Counted from the stretch's first letter, positions 52,201 to 61,031 are shown. The stretch: 64,000 bases of DNA from Aminobacterium colombiense DSM 12261 (GCF_000025885.1 NC_014011.1:1736001-1800000); one strand, 5' to 3'. Translations and numbers: made by a program. Notes: generated by a model from the sequence alone, not told the origin.

Positions 52201-52415
52201 TACTCCACGACATTAGTGTCTATTTTTCGTGTTTCTGTTATGGGATAGTCGAGGAGTCCGCCAAGAGCCGCTGAAACAGCTGCCACATTGAGAGCCACTG
52301 CTTCAGATTGCACATCGGCAAAATTGAGAGAACGGGTTACTGGGTCTCCGTTATCGTCAAAACCAATGTTGACTCGAATCTGCAGGCGGCTTTCCATTGG
52401 AATGTAGACCTCCAT
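52200..52415 (-). CDS. DUF1659 family protein
   Basis: A 71-residue protein with NIGFDDNGDPVTRSLNFADV and the C-terminal DYPITETRKIDTNVVE, matching DUF1659. Function is unknown; it is the first gene of the DUF1659-DUF2922-YvrJ-M15-sigma cluster. The start is the ATG at 52415; MESRLQ at 52397, with GGAGG about 11 bases upstream, is an alternative. A degraded copy of its 3' end lies at 55421. Confidence 0.78.
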   Translation of the reverse strand: MEVYIPMESRLQIRVNIGFDDNGDPVTRSLNFADVQSEAVALNVAAVSAALGGLLDYPITETRKIDTNVVE

Positions 52416-52541
52416 ATGTTTTCACCCCCCCTCACCTTATATAAGTGGGTTGAAGGAGGTTAAAAAACAAAAGGTTAAATTGATTTGGGGAATAATTAAT
52501 GTTTCGGTGTGGTGTTGCTGGCAGTTTTAGTGAAGGAAAAG

Positions 52542-52565
52542 AAGGGAGGGGCTAGCCCCTCCCTT
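52542..52565 (-). terminator. Terminator of the DUF3100 operon
   Basis: An 11-bp stem (AAGGGAGGGGC with GCCCCTCCCTT) and 2-base turn is followed by CTTTT on the minus strand, 38 bases after the stop at 52603. Confidence 0.8.
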
Positions 52566-52602
52566 TGCGTCTGGAGTGTTACTTCTTTTTTACATGTGGT
52601 GC

Positions 52603-53049
52603 TTAGATTTCTCCTATCATTTTCAGGACAGCCTGAGCTATAACGGCTGAACCAATGTACGTTCCTATAAAAACGACGAATGAGACTACGACTATTCTCC
52701 AGCCTGTTTTTTTCAGCATTCCCAGGTCTTTCCCAAGAGAGATGCCCGCATAGGCAAGAATAGGTGTGGTAAGGGCCAGGAAATTAACGTTCTTGACCCA
52801 GGCCGAGAGAATGGCGGAACCGGGAAAACCAGGATAGGTCAGGATGCAGCCAATGGTTACGATATAGGCAACAGAGGGAATGCGAACTGGAATGGCCTTT
52901 GCGCAAAAAACTCCAGCCATGCAGATAGCCACTAACGCTGCCATGCCTGGAATGGCGCTCATAAGAGGTGTTTTTGCCCCCACCAGGTTTCCTATGAGGG
53001 TCATGACGGCAACAATGAGAAGCACAATAAAGACTTCAAAAGATTTCAT
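52603..53049 (-). CDS. Small integral membrane protein, partner of DUF3100 protein
   Basis: A 148-residue protein with about four to five membrane segments (FEVFIVLLIVAVMTLIGNLV, YIVTIGCILTYPGFPGSA, WRIVVVSFVVFIGTYIGSAV). I do not recognise a named family with certainty. It starts 3 bases after the DUF3100 gene and is about the size expected for a small subunit, so the two may form a two-part transporter. It is followed by a terminator. Confidence 0.65.
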   Translation of the reverse strand: MKSFEVFIVLLIVAVMTLIGNLVGAKTPLMSAIPGMAALVAICMAGVFCAKAIPVRIPSVAYIVTIGCILTYPGFPGSAILSAWVKNVNFLALTTPILAYAGISLGKDLGMLKKTGWRIVVVSFVVFIGTYIGSAVIAQAVLKMIGEI

Positions 53050-53052
53050 GGT

Positions 53053-53868
53053 TTACACCTCCTTGTATTCTGGCTTTTCAGGGAACTCGCCGTATTTTAT
53101 TTTATAAGTTCTTCGATAGAGCCATTCTGAGAGAGGCAAGGCCATCCATAGAGACATGTAAAGGCCGTCAAGGCCAGAGAGCATGTTGCTTGCCGCGCCA
53201 AGGGCCTGGATCTTGTCGGCGATATCAGGATACATGGCGCTCAGGGAACCGACGGAGGCGGTCATCATGCTGGCGCTTCCAACGCCGGAAGCCATTCCCA
53301 GAGCCAATGGATGGAAGATGTTAAGCGCTGCGGTAACAGTAGCCATAAGGCCATAAAAGATGGTTCCGAAGACTGTTCCGCAGATATAGACTCCCATTAC
53401 CCCCTGCCCTTCAGGAGTATCGAGGCCATAGACGTCTCCGATGAGAGCTACGTTGGGCTCTCGCGATACAGAGTGGGCAGCACCGATTGCCTCCCTCTTC
53501 AGGCCGAGGAAAACCGCTATGGGAATACCTATGAGGACGGTTCCCAGATTGCCTAATTCCTGCAGAATAAGGGCCGGGCTTGTTTTGAGAATCATGGGCA
53601 GGTTGGGCCCCACAAGAGTGCCGTACCTCGCCATAAGAAGCATGAGGGTGACGCCGATGAGGCTGCCTGCGTCCACCATATCTTTTTGATTGACAACTTT
53701 GACAAATTTTGGCCCTAGAAGAGCCCCTATAATAAGAGCATAAAGCATTGGAAGAAGAACGATGGTGCCAATGCCAACCTTAAAAGAGTGAATGCCGATC
53801 AACTCTGCTATTACTACAAGGATGACAACTAAAGCATGAATCTTCCAGTTGCGAATTGCATCCTTCAC
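53053..53868 (-). CDS. DUF3100 integral membrane protein
   Basis: A 271-residue protein with about seven membrane helices, LLPMLYALIIGALLGPKFV near the start and LALGMASGVGSASMMTASVG near residue 200, the latter the conserved loop of the DUF3100 family. With the next gene and the M20 amidohydrolase upstream (15-base gap) it probably imports an amide or N-acyl amino acid that the hydrolase cleaves. Substrate unknown. Confidence 0.72.
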   Translation of the reverse strand: MKDAIRNWKIHALVVILVVIAELIGIHSFKVGIGTIVLLPMLYALIIGALLGPKFVKVVNQKDMVDAGSLIGVTLMLLMARYGTLVGPNLPMILKTSPALILQELGNLGTVLIGIPIAVFLGLKREAIGAAHSVSREPNVALIGDVYGLDTPEGQGVMGVYICGTVFGTIFYGLMATVTAALNIFHPLALGMASGVGSASMMTASVGSLSAMYPDIADKIQALGAASNMLSGLDGLYMSLWMALPLSEWLYRRTYKIKYGEFPEKPEYKEV

Positions 53869-53883
53869 CTTTTACCACTCCTT

Positions 53884-55194
53884 TCATATGTTGAAGTAAC
53901 GCTCCAGAGTCTGAAGATATTCTTCTCGTGACATAAGAGGACGGTGGGCTTTAAGCAGTTCACGCCCCTTCTCTGCCCCGTTGCATAAGAGATCTATAAC
54001 AGTTGTTGCCATAACCTTTGCAGGAAGAATCACCGCTGCATCGTAATCCACTACCCTGAAATCACCGGAATGGAGGGCTCCTGCAACCCCGCCGAAATAA
54101 GGATGGATAGCGGGCATAATGTGGCAGATATCCCCCATGTCGGTAGAGGCATCGAAGTGGGGAGCCGTGGCGATATTCTGATGGGGGAGGAAGCTCCCGG
54201 CATTCGACTCAAAAAGGCTGTTCATGGCGGCTGAGCAGGCGAGGGGAAGGTATCCCGGAATTGTAACTATTTCGGTTTTGGCCCCTACTGCATCGCCGCC
54301 AGACCTGAAGGCACGGTCGAACTTTTCGTGGGTGCTGTTGATGGCATCCATGGTTTTGCCCCGCACATAGGCTTCGAGACGAACGTCGGCAGGGATGGTG
54401 TTTACAGAGTCGCCTCCTTTAGTGATGATGAAGTGGACTCGAACGTGGTCGTCGTCGCGAAAAGTTTCTCTCATAGAGTGCACTGCGTTGATGCCGAGAA
54501 CCGCGGCGTTAAGGGCGTTGATGCCTTCATGGGGGGCTGCGGCGGCGTGGGTGGCTTTTCCCATGTAGCGAATGGTTTTGGCAATGAAGCCATTGCCCGT
54601 CTCGCCAATCATGAACGAGGGATGGGGCATGTTTGTTCCGGCGTGAACCATCATGGCCATGTCTATATCGTCGAAGGCCCCCTGATAGACTAGCTCTTGT
54701 TTGCCTCCCAGGAAATGGATCTCTCCTTTTTGGCGGCGCTCCATTCGCTCTTGAATTTCGATAAACTCCTCTGCCGGCACCCCCATAAAGCAGATGGATC
54801 CGTCAAGTTCTTTTGCCGCGCTGGCCCATGTAAGGCCCATGGCAGCGCCAAGCATTGTGCCTATTTGCAGGTTGTGGCCGCATGCGTGGGCCGCATTTGT
54901 GCCTTTCACCACTTCCGGGTGGTCTGGGCTGATAACCCCGTCAAGCTCTCCTAAAATAGCCACTGTTGGCCCTGGCCGGCTTCCCTTCAATAGAGCTTTT
55001 ACGCCTGTTACCGCCAATCCCGTCTGGACGGGGAGACCGAGGTCTTTTAAAAAAGCTGCAACGACAGAAGAGGTGCGGTACTCCTTGAATCCTAATTCTG
55101 CGTGGCTGCCTATCTCGCGAACGAGAGAGAGAAGGTCTTCTTTTTTCTCGTCAATACACTGACATACCTGATCTTTAAGATGTTGTACATTCAT
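53884..55194 (-). CDS. M20-family amidohydrolase (AbgB-like)
   Basis: A 436-residue metal-dependent amidohydrolase with HAELGFKEYRTS, the metal-binding NAAHACGHNLQIGTML, PAEEFIEI and AMMVHAGTNMPHP, as in the AbgB/p-aminobenzoyl-glutamate hydrolase group of M20 enzymes. It is cytoplasmic and should hydrolyse an N-acyl or peptide-like bond. It is the first gene of a three-gene operon with a probable two-part membrane transporter. Confidence 0.85.
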   Translation of the reverse strand: MNVQHLKDQVCQCIDEKKEDLLSLVREIGSHAELGFKEYRTSSVVAAFLKDLGLPVQTGLAVTGVKALLKGSRPGPTVAILGELDGVISPDHPEVVKGTNAAHACGHNLQIGTMLGAAMGLTWASAAKELDGSICFMGVPAEEFIEIQERMERRQKGEIHFLGGKQELVYQGAFDDIDMAMMVHAGTNMPHPSFMIGETGNGFIAKTIRYMGKATHAAAAPHEGINALNAAVLGINAVHSMRETFRDDDHVRVHFIITKGGDSVNTIPADVRLEAYVRGKTMDAINSTHEKFDRAFRSGGDAVGAKTEIVTIPGYLPLACSAAMNSLFESNAGSFLPHQNIATAPHFDASTDMGDICHIMPAIHPYFGGVAGALHSGDFRVVDYDAAVILPAKVMATTVIDLLCNGAEKGRELLKAHRPLMSREEYLQTLERYFNI

Positions 55195-55515
55195 GGTGAC
55201 ACCCCCTACTGAGCGGAGAGTTAGCTCGTTTTGTCATTATAACTCTTTTTTTATTGAGACGTATATTTAATTTTGATAGACAGAATATTAGCTATTTTGT
55301 GCTGTGATGTGAGTTGGTGTTGGCATCGTCGAATACTGAAGAGATTTTGAGAAAGGCAAACATTGAAAGCTACCTGATTGCGCAGCACCTTTGTATAATA
55401 CACTGTTGACTAAATTTTATCTACTCTATAGCATTTTTGTTTATTTTTAGGGTTTTTAACATTGGATGGAGGCAGGGGCGCTTGCGGGCAGATGGGTTGG
55501 AGTATTTTTTTATTT
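55195..55515. other. Intergenic region with degraded duplication
   Basis: It lies between the M20 amidohydrolase start and the truncated PIN-like gene. It holds the DUF1659-like relic at 55381-55468 and, at its right end, an AT-rich low-complexity run of repeated TTTTTAG units (about 55505-55540). The amidohydrolase promoter should lie near 55200-55290, but no strong hexamers stand out. Confidence 0.5.
55421..55468 (-). pseudogene. DUF1659-like C-terminal relic
   Basis: The minus-strand frame ends HPMLKTLKINKNAIE and then TAG, aligning without gaps with YPITETRKIDTNVVE and TAG of the DUF1659 protein at 52200. Similarity continues past the stop to 55381 over the promoter-like box. The N-terminal half is gone. 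It marks a former second copy of the DUF1659 cluster or a decayed duplication. Confidence 0.6.
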
Positions 55516-55716
55516 TTAGTTTTTTAGTTTTTTAGTTTTATATTCCGTAAAGGTTGAAGTCGGCAAGATATGGGGGATACTAGGGTTACAAAGCTCATCG
55601 GAAACTTGCTTTGGCAGAATAATTCTTTCTGGGTAAAGGGTTAATAAAATTTTTTCTTCTTTCACCCATAAAAAGGAAGAAATACAGCCGGTATCAAAAA
55701 ATAGTTTTTTAATCAT
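55516..55716 (-). pseudogene. Truncated PIN-like domain gene of a toxin-antitoxin-type operon
   Basis: From the ATG at 55716, which overlaps the ImmA-like stop, the frame reads IKKLFFDTGCISSFLWVKEE and ERIILPKQVSDEL, the first strand-helix and aspartate of PIN-like nucleases. It ends after 66 residues in an AT-rich run, whereas PIN domains need about 120-160 residues with two or three more acidic sites. It is therefore probably a deleted, inactive remnant of the third gene in an XRE-ImmA-PIN operon. Confidence 0.6.
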
Positions 55717-56461
55717 AGTTTTCTGGAGGATTGAGCCCGTATATAATATCCCCCCTAAATCCTTCCAACATAATCTCTTCATATTTACCAGTAGAAATCA
55801 GTTCTTTATCTTTCAACTCTTCAGCCAGCTTGATATATTTTCCAAAGGTAATGTGCTGTTTATCTTCTGGCAACGGGCGATATAATTTGTCATCAAACCC
55901 CAGCCTTATTGCGGATGATATTATGCCTGTTTTCATTGTATTAGCTTTTTCTTGGGTGATATACCCATCATTAACCAATCGCCATAAAGTTGCCTGCCTG
56001 CTCAACCCATAGTGTTGCTCTATCTTTACGATATCATCAACGTGCAATGTCTGTTTTTCTTTTTTCAGCTTATTTTTAATAAAAGATGTCAATGCCTCGT
56101 AAGGTGCCAAAAAATAGGATGCAAAAAGATCCGCTTCTTTTTCTTGAAGATCCTTTTGAGCCTCAATATCTTTTGAACACACAATACTTTTAAAATCTTT
56201 ATGAAAAAATAAATGATACAGCTCGTGAGCAATAGTGAAGCGCTGTCTGCCGTAAGTCGAAGTCGAATTAATACAAATGATTTTATTGTTCCCATCCCTT
56301 ATGCACATTCCGCTAACCCGATTGCTCATAGGATAAAGCACAATGGTCAAATCGCCGTTGTTGTGGAGCAAGGAGAAAACATCAATGGGGGAATCCGTAT
56401 CTTCTCCAAATAGCTTGCGTAAATAGATTGCTTCCCCGTTGATTTCTATCTTCTCTTTCAA
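55709..56461 (-). CDS. ImmA/IrrE-family metallopeptidase
   Basis: A 250-residue protein with the zinc-peptidase motif HELYH (79-83) and a later glutamate in KEADLFASYFLAP, as in ImmA/IrrE proteins that cleave or inactivate partner repressors. The C-terminal half (about 130-180) includes a helix-turn-helix-like KIEQHYGLSRQATLWRLV. It overlaps the XRE gene by 4 bp and the truncated PIN-like gene by 8 bp. The set resembles XRE-ImmA regulatory or toxin-antitoxin modules of mobile elements. Confidence 0.85.
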   Translation of the reverse strand: MKEKIEINGEAIYLRKLFGEDTDSPIDVFSLLHNNGDLTIVLYPMSNRVSGMCIRDGNNKIICINSTSTYGRQRFTIAHELYHLFFHKDFKSIVCSKDIEAQKDLQEKEADLFASYFLAPYEALTSFIKNKLKKEKQTLHVDDIVKIEQHYGLSRQATLWRLVNDGYITQEKANTMKTGIISSAIRLGFDDKLYRPLPEDKQHITFGKYIKLAEELKDKELISTGKYEEIMLEGFRGDIIYGLNPPENYD

Positions 56462-56802
56462 ATGGATTCCTCCTTAAGCAGCTCTTCCATAAAGCGTAGG
56501 TTTAATGCTATTTTGTTCAACGCTGCTATAGCCTCCAAATCTTCCCTGGTAACGCTTTTTGCTCGAAAAGCAATAGACATTGGTGAAAATTCGCTTGTTA
56601 AGCCTACAATATATTCCACCGGACACCCAAAAAGTGATGCAGCTTTTTCTAAAATATCAATACTGAATTGCCGTTCATTTTTTTCACATTTCGAAATATA
56701 GCTCTGATCTACGTCTAGATAAGCTGCCATCTGGCCTTGTGTTAGGCCACTCTTGCTCCGCAACTCATTAAAACGCTGTCCTATCAATTCATAATTTAGC
56801 AT
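56458..56802 (-). CDS. XRE-family transcriptional regulator
   Basis: A 114-residue protein with an N-terminal Cro/CI helix-turn-helix (FNELRSKSGLTQGQMAAYLD, then VDQSYISKCEKNERQ) and a short C-terminal helical part. It is the first gene of the XRE-ImmA-PIN operon and is likely an autorepressor whose activity is controlled by the ImmA-type peptidase. Confidence 0.87.
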   Translation of the reverse strand: MLNYELIGQRFNELRSKSGLTQGQMAAYLDVDQSYISKCEKNERQFSIDILEKAASLFGCPVEYIVGLTSEFSPMSIAFRAKSVTREDLEAIAALNKIALNLRFMEELLKEESI

Positions 56803-56969
56803 CTCATCACCACCCCTCCGCCAATATAATACTCCGAGTCTGTCATAAATTCAACTAATATATTGCTTAAAAATATGACAAGCGGTGAGCAGCAACTCTA
56901 AAACTTTCTACTAGAGAATTAAAACATTCTCGAAAGAACGATATGGGCAAGGAAAAATGGAATTTAAAA

Positions 56970-56991
56970 AGGGCGGTTTAAGAGCCGCCCT
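56970..56991 (-). terminator. Terminator of the DctPQM operon
   Basis: AGGGCGG pairs with CCGCCCT around an 8-base loop and runs into TTTTT on the minus strand, 8 bases after the stop of the large permease. Confidence 0.85.
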
Positions 56992-56998
56992 GAAAGGA

Positions 56999-58282
56999 TT
57001 ATCGCATTAAAAGATTGACTAATCCCATGCTGATGCCCGGGAAATATGTAAAAAGAGCCAGACAGACGACCATGGCTCCCACAAAGGGGAAGATCTTTTT
57101 GGATATGCTGTCTAACTTTTCCCCAGAAACAGCTGATGCTACAAAAAGATTGGCCCCATAGGGAGGGGTAATAAAACCGATGGCGAGAGCAAGGGTCATG
57201 ACCACTCCAAAATGGACAGGGTCGATGCCTATCTGTTTTATGACAGGGAGAAAAATAGGCGTCAAGATGATCATGGACGATATGTTATCCACAAAGCATC
57301 CTACAACAAGAAGCATCAGGTTGATGAGAAACAGGATGATCCACGGTTCGCTAGATACTGTGATGATCCACGCCCCCACCCGCATGGGGATCTGCTCCAT
57401 GGTGAGATAGGTGGCAAAAGACATGGAAAGTCCCAGCATGAATGACGTGGCGCCGTTCACCATCACCGCATCCCTAAAGGCTGCTTTGGTGGTTTTGTAA
57501 TCCAGCTCCTTATAGATGAACTTTCCTATAAAGAGAGCGTATACCACAACAACCACAGCCGCTTCGGTGGGAGTAAATATTCCCCCGTAGATGCCGCCCA
57601 TAATGATGACCGGCACAAGCAGGGCCCAGAAGCTGTCAACAAAGTTTTTCATAAAATACTTGAGTCCCAGTGTCTTGTCAGAGCGAGGGTATCCATGTTT
57701 TTTAGCAGAAAAATAAGAAACGATCATTAAGGCAATGCCTATGATGATACCCGGAATGACTCCCGCAACAAAAAGCTCTCCCACTGAAGCTCCCGATACG
57801 ACGCCAAAAATGACGAAAGGAATTGAGGGAGGGATAATGACGCCGATAGAGCCAGCGGCAGCGGTAAGGGCGGCGGCAAAGGCTCCTTCGTATTTTTTGG
57901 CCCGCATTTCAGGGATCATAAAAGATCCAATGGCTGACACTGTTGCAGGGCCAGACCCGGATATAGACGCAAAGAACATGCAGGCTGTGACAGTGACCAT
58001 GGCAAGACCGCCGATAAGAAAGCCCACAAGGCTTTCCGCAAGGTTAACGAGCCTCTTTGAAATTCCGCCATAACCCATGAGCGATCCCGCCAGCATAAAG
58101 AATGGAATGGCAAGGAGGGGAAAAGAGTCAAGCCCCGTAAAGGCCGTCTGTGCTATCATGGTCAAGGGAATAGGGCTCGTTAAGAACATGGTAAGCGCGG
58201 TGGCCAATCCCAGAGCAATGCCGATGGGAAGGCTTAGCGCGAGAAAGAGGGCGACAAACCCGAAAAGTACAGCTATATCCAT
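56999..58282 (-). CDS. dctM: TRAP transporter large permease (DctM)
   Basis: A 427-residue protein with about twelve helices and the DctM hallmarks FFMLAGSLMGYGGISKRLV, SISGSGPATVSAIGSFMIPE, GGIFTPTEAAVVVVVYALF and GFITPPYGANLFVAS. It carries out sodium-coupled translocation of the ligand delivered by DctP. It starts 15 bases after the DctQ gene and ends the operon before a strong terminator. Confidence 0.92.
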   Translation of the reverse strand: MDIAVLFGFVALFLALSLPIGIALGLATALTMFLTSPIPLTMIAQTAFTGLDSFPLLAIPFFMLAGSLMGYGGISKRLVNLAESLVGFLIGGLAMVTVTACMFFASISGSGPATVSAIGSFMIPEMRAKKYEGAFAAALTAAAGSIGVIIPPSIPFVIFGVVSGASVGELFVAGVIPGIIIGIALMIVSYFSAKKHGYPRSDKTLGLKYFMKNFVDSFWALLVPVIIMGGIYGGIFTPTEAAVVVVVYALFIGKFIYKELDYKTTKAAFRDAVMVNGATSFMLGLSMSFATYLTMEQIPMRVGAWIITVSSEPWIILFLINLMLLVVGCFVDNISSMIILTPIFLPVIKQIGIDPVHFGVVMTLALAIGFITPPYGANLFVASAVSGEKLDSISKKIFPFVGAMVVCLALFTYFPGISMGLVNLLMR

Positions 58283-58297
58283 CGTACGCCCCTCCTC

Positions 58298-58777
58298 CTA
58301 CTCATATCTTTTCTCTAAAAAGCCGCTAAAGAGCCTAAAAGCCAGCCGCAGCGCCATAAACAGACATCCCACCGGCACGGCAGCATAGGCCAGGGCCATA
58401 GGAATTTGCATGGCTGCGGACAATTGACCCCGCGTCCAGTTCAGATTTGTAACAATCCACCCTTGATAGACGAGGAATACGCTAAAGCCTAGCCAGAGAA
58501 CGAGAATTAGAAACTCCAGGTAGTACCGCACCCGTACGGAGAGCTTATCCACAAGAAATTCTATCCGCAGGTGGCGGTTGCTCTTAAAGGCATAGCCCGT
58601 GCCGAGCCAGGTGAGCCATATAAAAAGATACCTTGCCAGCTCTTCGCTCCACGTAAGAGAATTGGCAAAGACATATCGCATAATAACTTGTAAAAAGATG
58701 ATGATAACCATGAGGGCTAAAATACCGCAAAGCAGATTTTCCTCAAGGTCGTCCAAAAAGGTCTTTAAACGCTTCAT
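58298..58777 (-). CDS. dctQ: TRAP transporter small permease (DctQ)
   Basis: A 159-residue four-helix protein with LMVIIIFLQVIMRYVFANSL, LTWSEELARYLFIWLTWLGT and FKSNRHLRIEFL, the standard DctQ pattern. It pairs with the large permease. It lies 23 bases after the DctP gene and 15 bases before dctM, unlike the fused permease of the TAXI system at 9914-11848. Confidence 0.9.
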   Translation of the reverse strand: MKRLKTFLDDLEENLLCGILALMVIIIFLQVIMRYVFANSLTWSEELARYLFIWLTWLGTGYAFKSNRHLRIEFLVDKLSVRVRYYLEFLILVLWLGFSVFLVYQGWIVTNLNWTRGQLSAAMQIPMALAYAAVPVGCLFMALRLAFRLFSGFLEKRYE

Positions 58778-58800
58778 TCAATACGAACCCCCTGTGGTTC

Positions 58801-59796
58801 TTAAGATGCCTCCTCACCTTTCAGGATCATGTTCAGAAGATCTGTTCCTATCTTAGACTCAAACTCTTTATATACTGGCAATGTGGTTTTTTTGAAAACC
58901 TCAAGTTCTTCTGGCGTCAGCTCATTGACCTTCATGCCATGATTTTTCAGCTCCTGGAGCATCTGTCCCTCAAGTTCCACAGTTGATTTCCGTTCTCCGT
59001 CCGCATAGAGTTTGCCAGCGTCGAGAACAACTTTCTGAAGGTCTTCTGGCAGGCGGTCAAAGAATATGGTGCTTACCACGAGGGGAGCCACAGCATACAC
59101 GTGCCCCGTGAGAGAATAGTACTCCTGCACTTCGTAGAACTTTGAAGAGTAAGTGAGGGTTATGGGGTTTTCCTGAGCGTCCACGGTCTTCTGGGCCAAA
59201 GCGGTGTAAAGCTCTGAAAAGCTCATGGGGGTGGGGCTTGAACCAAGGAGTTTAAAGGCTGCGATATGGATGGGGTTCTCCTGGGTTCTGATCTTTAGTC
59301 CCTTGAGATCTTCCGGTTTTGTTATGGGACCGCGGTTGTTTGAAATGTGCCTGAATCCATTAACTCCATAGCCGATAATACGCATGCCCTGGCTCAGGAG
59401 GGCCTCTTTCAATTTTTCGCCAAGAGCGCCGTCAAGGTGTTTGTAGGCTTCTTCGTGACTTTTGAAGATAAATGGAAGCTCAAAGATGTTAAATCTTGGG
59501 TCAAAGGAAGCGATGGTCGTAGTTGGCAACACTCCACACTCTATGGTTCCAAGCTGCATGGCTTCTGTGGCCTGTCTGTCTCCGCCAAGCTGGGCGTTGT
59601 TATGGATGGAAACGCTTATTCTTCCGCCAGAGTTCTCTTCTACATACTTTTTAAATTCATGAAGCATGGTTGTTGAGGGGTGGGCGTCACTCCCTACAGA
59701 GTGTACTTTCATTCGAAACTCAGAGGCAGCCAACGCTGAGTGTGCCGACATGACAAGTAATGCGAGTGCTACTACAGAAATAAGAAATCTCTTCAT
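58801..59796 (-). CDS. dctP: TRAP solute-binding protein (DctP)
   Basis: A 331-residue periplasmic protein with a signal peptide (1-24, ending SALAA). R170 in LKGLKIRTQENP is the carboxylate-binding arginine of the DctP family, and IFELPFIFKSHEEAY is also typical. The ligand is therefore probably an organic or amino-acid-derived acid. Its operon partners (aminotransferase, 2-hydroxyacid dehydrogenase, amidohydrolase) suggest an acylated amino acid or 2-oxo/2-hydroxy acid. Confidence 0.9.
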   Translation of the reverse strand: MKRFLISVVALALLVMSAHSALAASEFRMKVHSVGSDAHPSTTMLHEFKKYVEENSGGRISVSIHNNAQLGGDRQATEAMQLGTIECGVLPTTTIASFDPRFNIFELPFIFKSHEEAYKHLDGALGEKLKEALLSQGMRIIGYGVNGFRHISNNRGPITKPEDLKGLKIRTQENPIHIAAFKLLGSSPTPMSFSELYTALAQKTVDAQENPITLTYSSKFYEVQEYYSLTGHVYAVAPLVVSTIFFDRLPEDLQKVVLDAGKLYADGERKSTVELEGQMLQELKNHGMKVNELTPEELEVFKKTTLPVYKEFESKIGTDLLNMILKGEEAS

Positions 59797-59839
59797 CGTT
59801 TATTCCCCTTCCTATTTAATAGTTGACGTTTATGAATGC

Positions 59840-61015
59840 TCAACCTCTTATTTTTTCGTTATAAAGGGCCACAAAGCCCTCCATGGCCTGGCGCAGATCT
59901 TCAGCCGGAATAGCATAAGCTATTCGAACGTGATTGTCTATTCCGAAGGCGTTTCCGGGAGTAATGGCAACTCCATAGCGTTCCATGAGTTCTTTGGCAA
60001 AATCCAGGGGCTTCATGTTGAGCTTTTCTATTGATGGAAGAACGTAGAAGGCTCCCTGGGGGTCGGGGAACTTAATGCCCGGGCATCGATTCAGCGCCGA
60101 TACCACAATGTTCCGCCGCTCTTTGAAGGCCGCCACCATTTCTTGCGTATGGGCCGCTCCGCTCTTGTAGGCTTCGGCGGCTCCCACCTGAGCAAAGGAA
60201 TTAGCGCAAGAGATGGTCATAAGGTGAGCTTTGCTTAAAAAGGGAAGAACCGGTTCCGGCGCCATAAGGTATCCAATGCGCCACCCTGTCATAGAAAATG
60301 TTTTTGACGTAGAGCTGACGAGGATAACCTGCTTTTTCATTTCAGGATAGCTGGCAATGCTCACATGTTCGTTGTCGTAGATGAAATCAGAGTAGCATTC
60401 GTCAGTGACAACCCAGATATCCTTACCCTGAACGAGCGCTATGAGCTCTTCCACATCGCCACGATGCATAAGAGCGCCGGTAGGGTTATTGGGCGAGTTT
60501 ATGATGATCATTTTGGTTCTCGGAGTAAGAGCCTTTTTTATGGATTCCATATCGAGCTGGTACCGATTTTCTAAAAATGACGGAATCATGACTGGCACCG
60601 CACCAGCCAAAAGAGCCTGTTCTCTATATGAAACAAAACAGGGGGTCGGCAGAATAATCTCGTCCCCCGGATTCAAAAGGCCCATCATGGATGTCAGGAG
60701 GGCTTCCGAAGCGCCGCTGGTGACAATGACGTTTTGAGGCCCAAAGAGGCAGCCCTTCTTTCTCTCATGCTCTGCAATTGCTTCCCGCAAGCTTGGGATT
60801 CCGTTCATGGATGTGTAGTGAACAAACCCTTCCTCAAGAGCCTGTATGGCTGCTTTTTTTGCGCACTCTGGGGAATCGAAGTCGGGACGGCCTATTTCCA
60901 AGTGATAAATTTTCTGCCCCTTGCTTTCCAGTTTTAAAGCCGCTTCAAAGATGTCTCGAATGCCCCCTTCAAAGGAACATTGCTGCATGCGAGCGCTTTT
61001 CTCATATAACTTCAT
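59840..61015 (-). CDS. Class I/II PLP aminotransferase
   Basis: A 391-residue aspartate-aminotransferase-superfamily enzyme with IINSPNNPTG (171-180), VVTDECYSDF and the Schiff-base lysine K238 in SSTSKTFSMTGWRIGY; the C-terminal arginine for substrate carboxylate is in NHVRIAYA. It interconverts an amino acid and a 2-oxo acid. Lying between the dehydrogenase and the TRAP genes, it probably deaminates or forms the compound handled by the operon. Substrate is not assignable. Confidence 0.88.
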   Translation of the reverse strand: MKLYEKSARMQQCSFEGGIRDIFEAALKLESKGQKIYHLEIGRPDFDSPECAKKAAIQALEEGFVHYTSMNGIPSLREAIAEHERKKGCLFGPQNVIVTSGASEALLTSMMGLLNPGDEIILPTPCFVSYREQALLAGAVPVMIPSFLENRYQLDMESIKKALTPRTKMIIINSPNNPTGALMHRGDVEELIALVQGKDIWVVTDECYSDFIYDNEHVSIASYPEMKKQVILVSSTSKTFSMTGWRIGYLMAPEPVLPFLSKAHLMTISCANSFAQVGAAEAYKSGAAHTQEMVAAFKERRNIVVSALNRCPGIKFPDPQGAFYVLPSIEKLNMKPLDFAKELMERYGVAITPGNAFGIDNHVRIAYAIPAEDLRQAMEGFVALYNEKIRG

Positions 61016-61031
61016 TCAGATCCGTCCTCTC

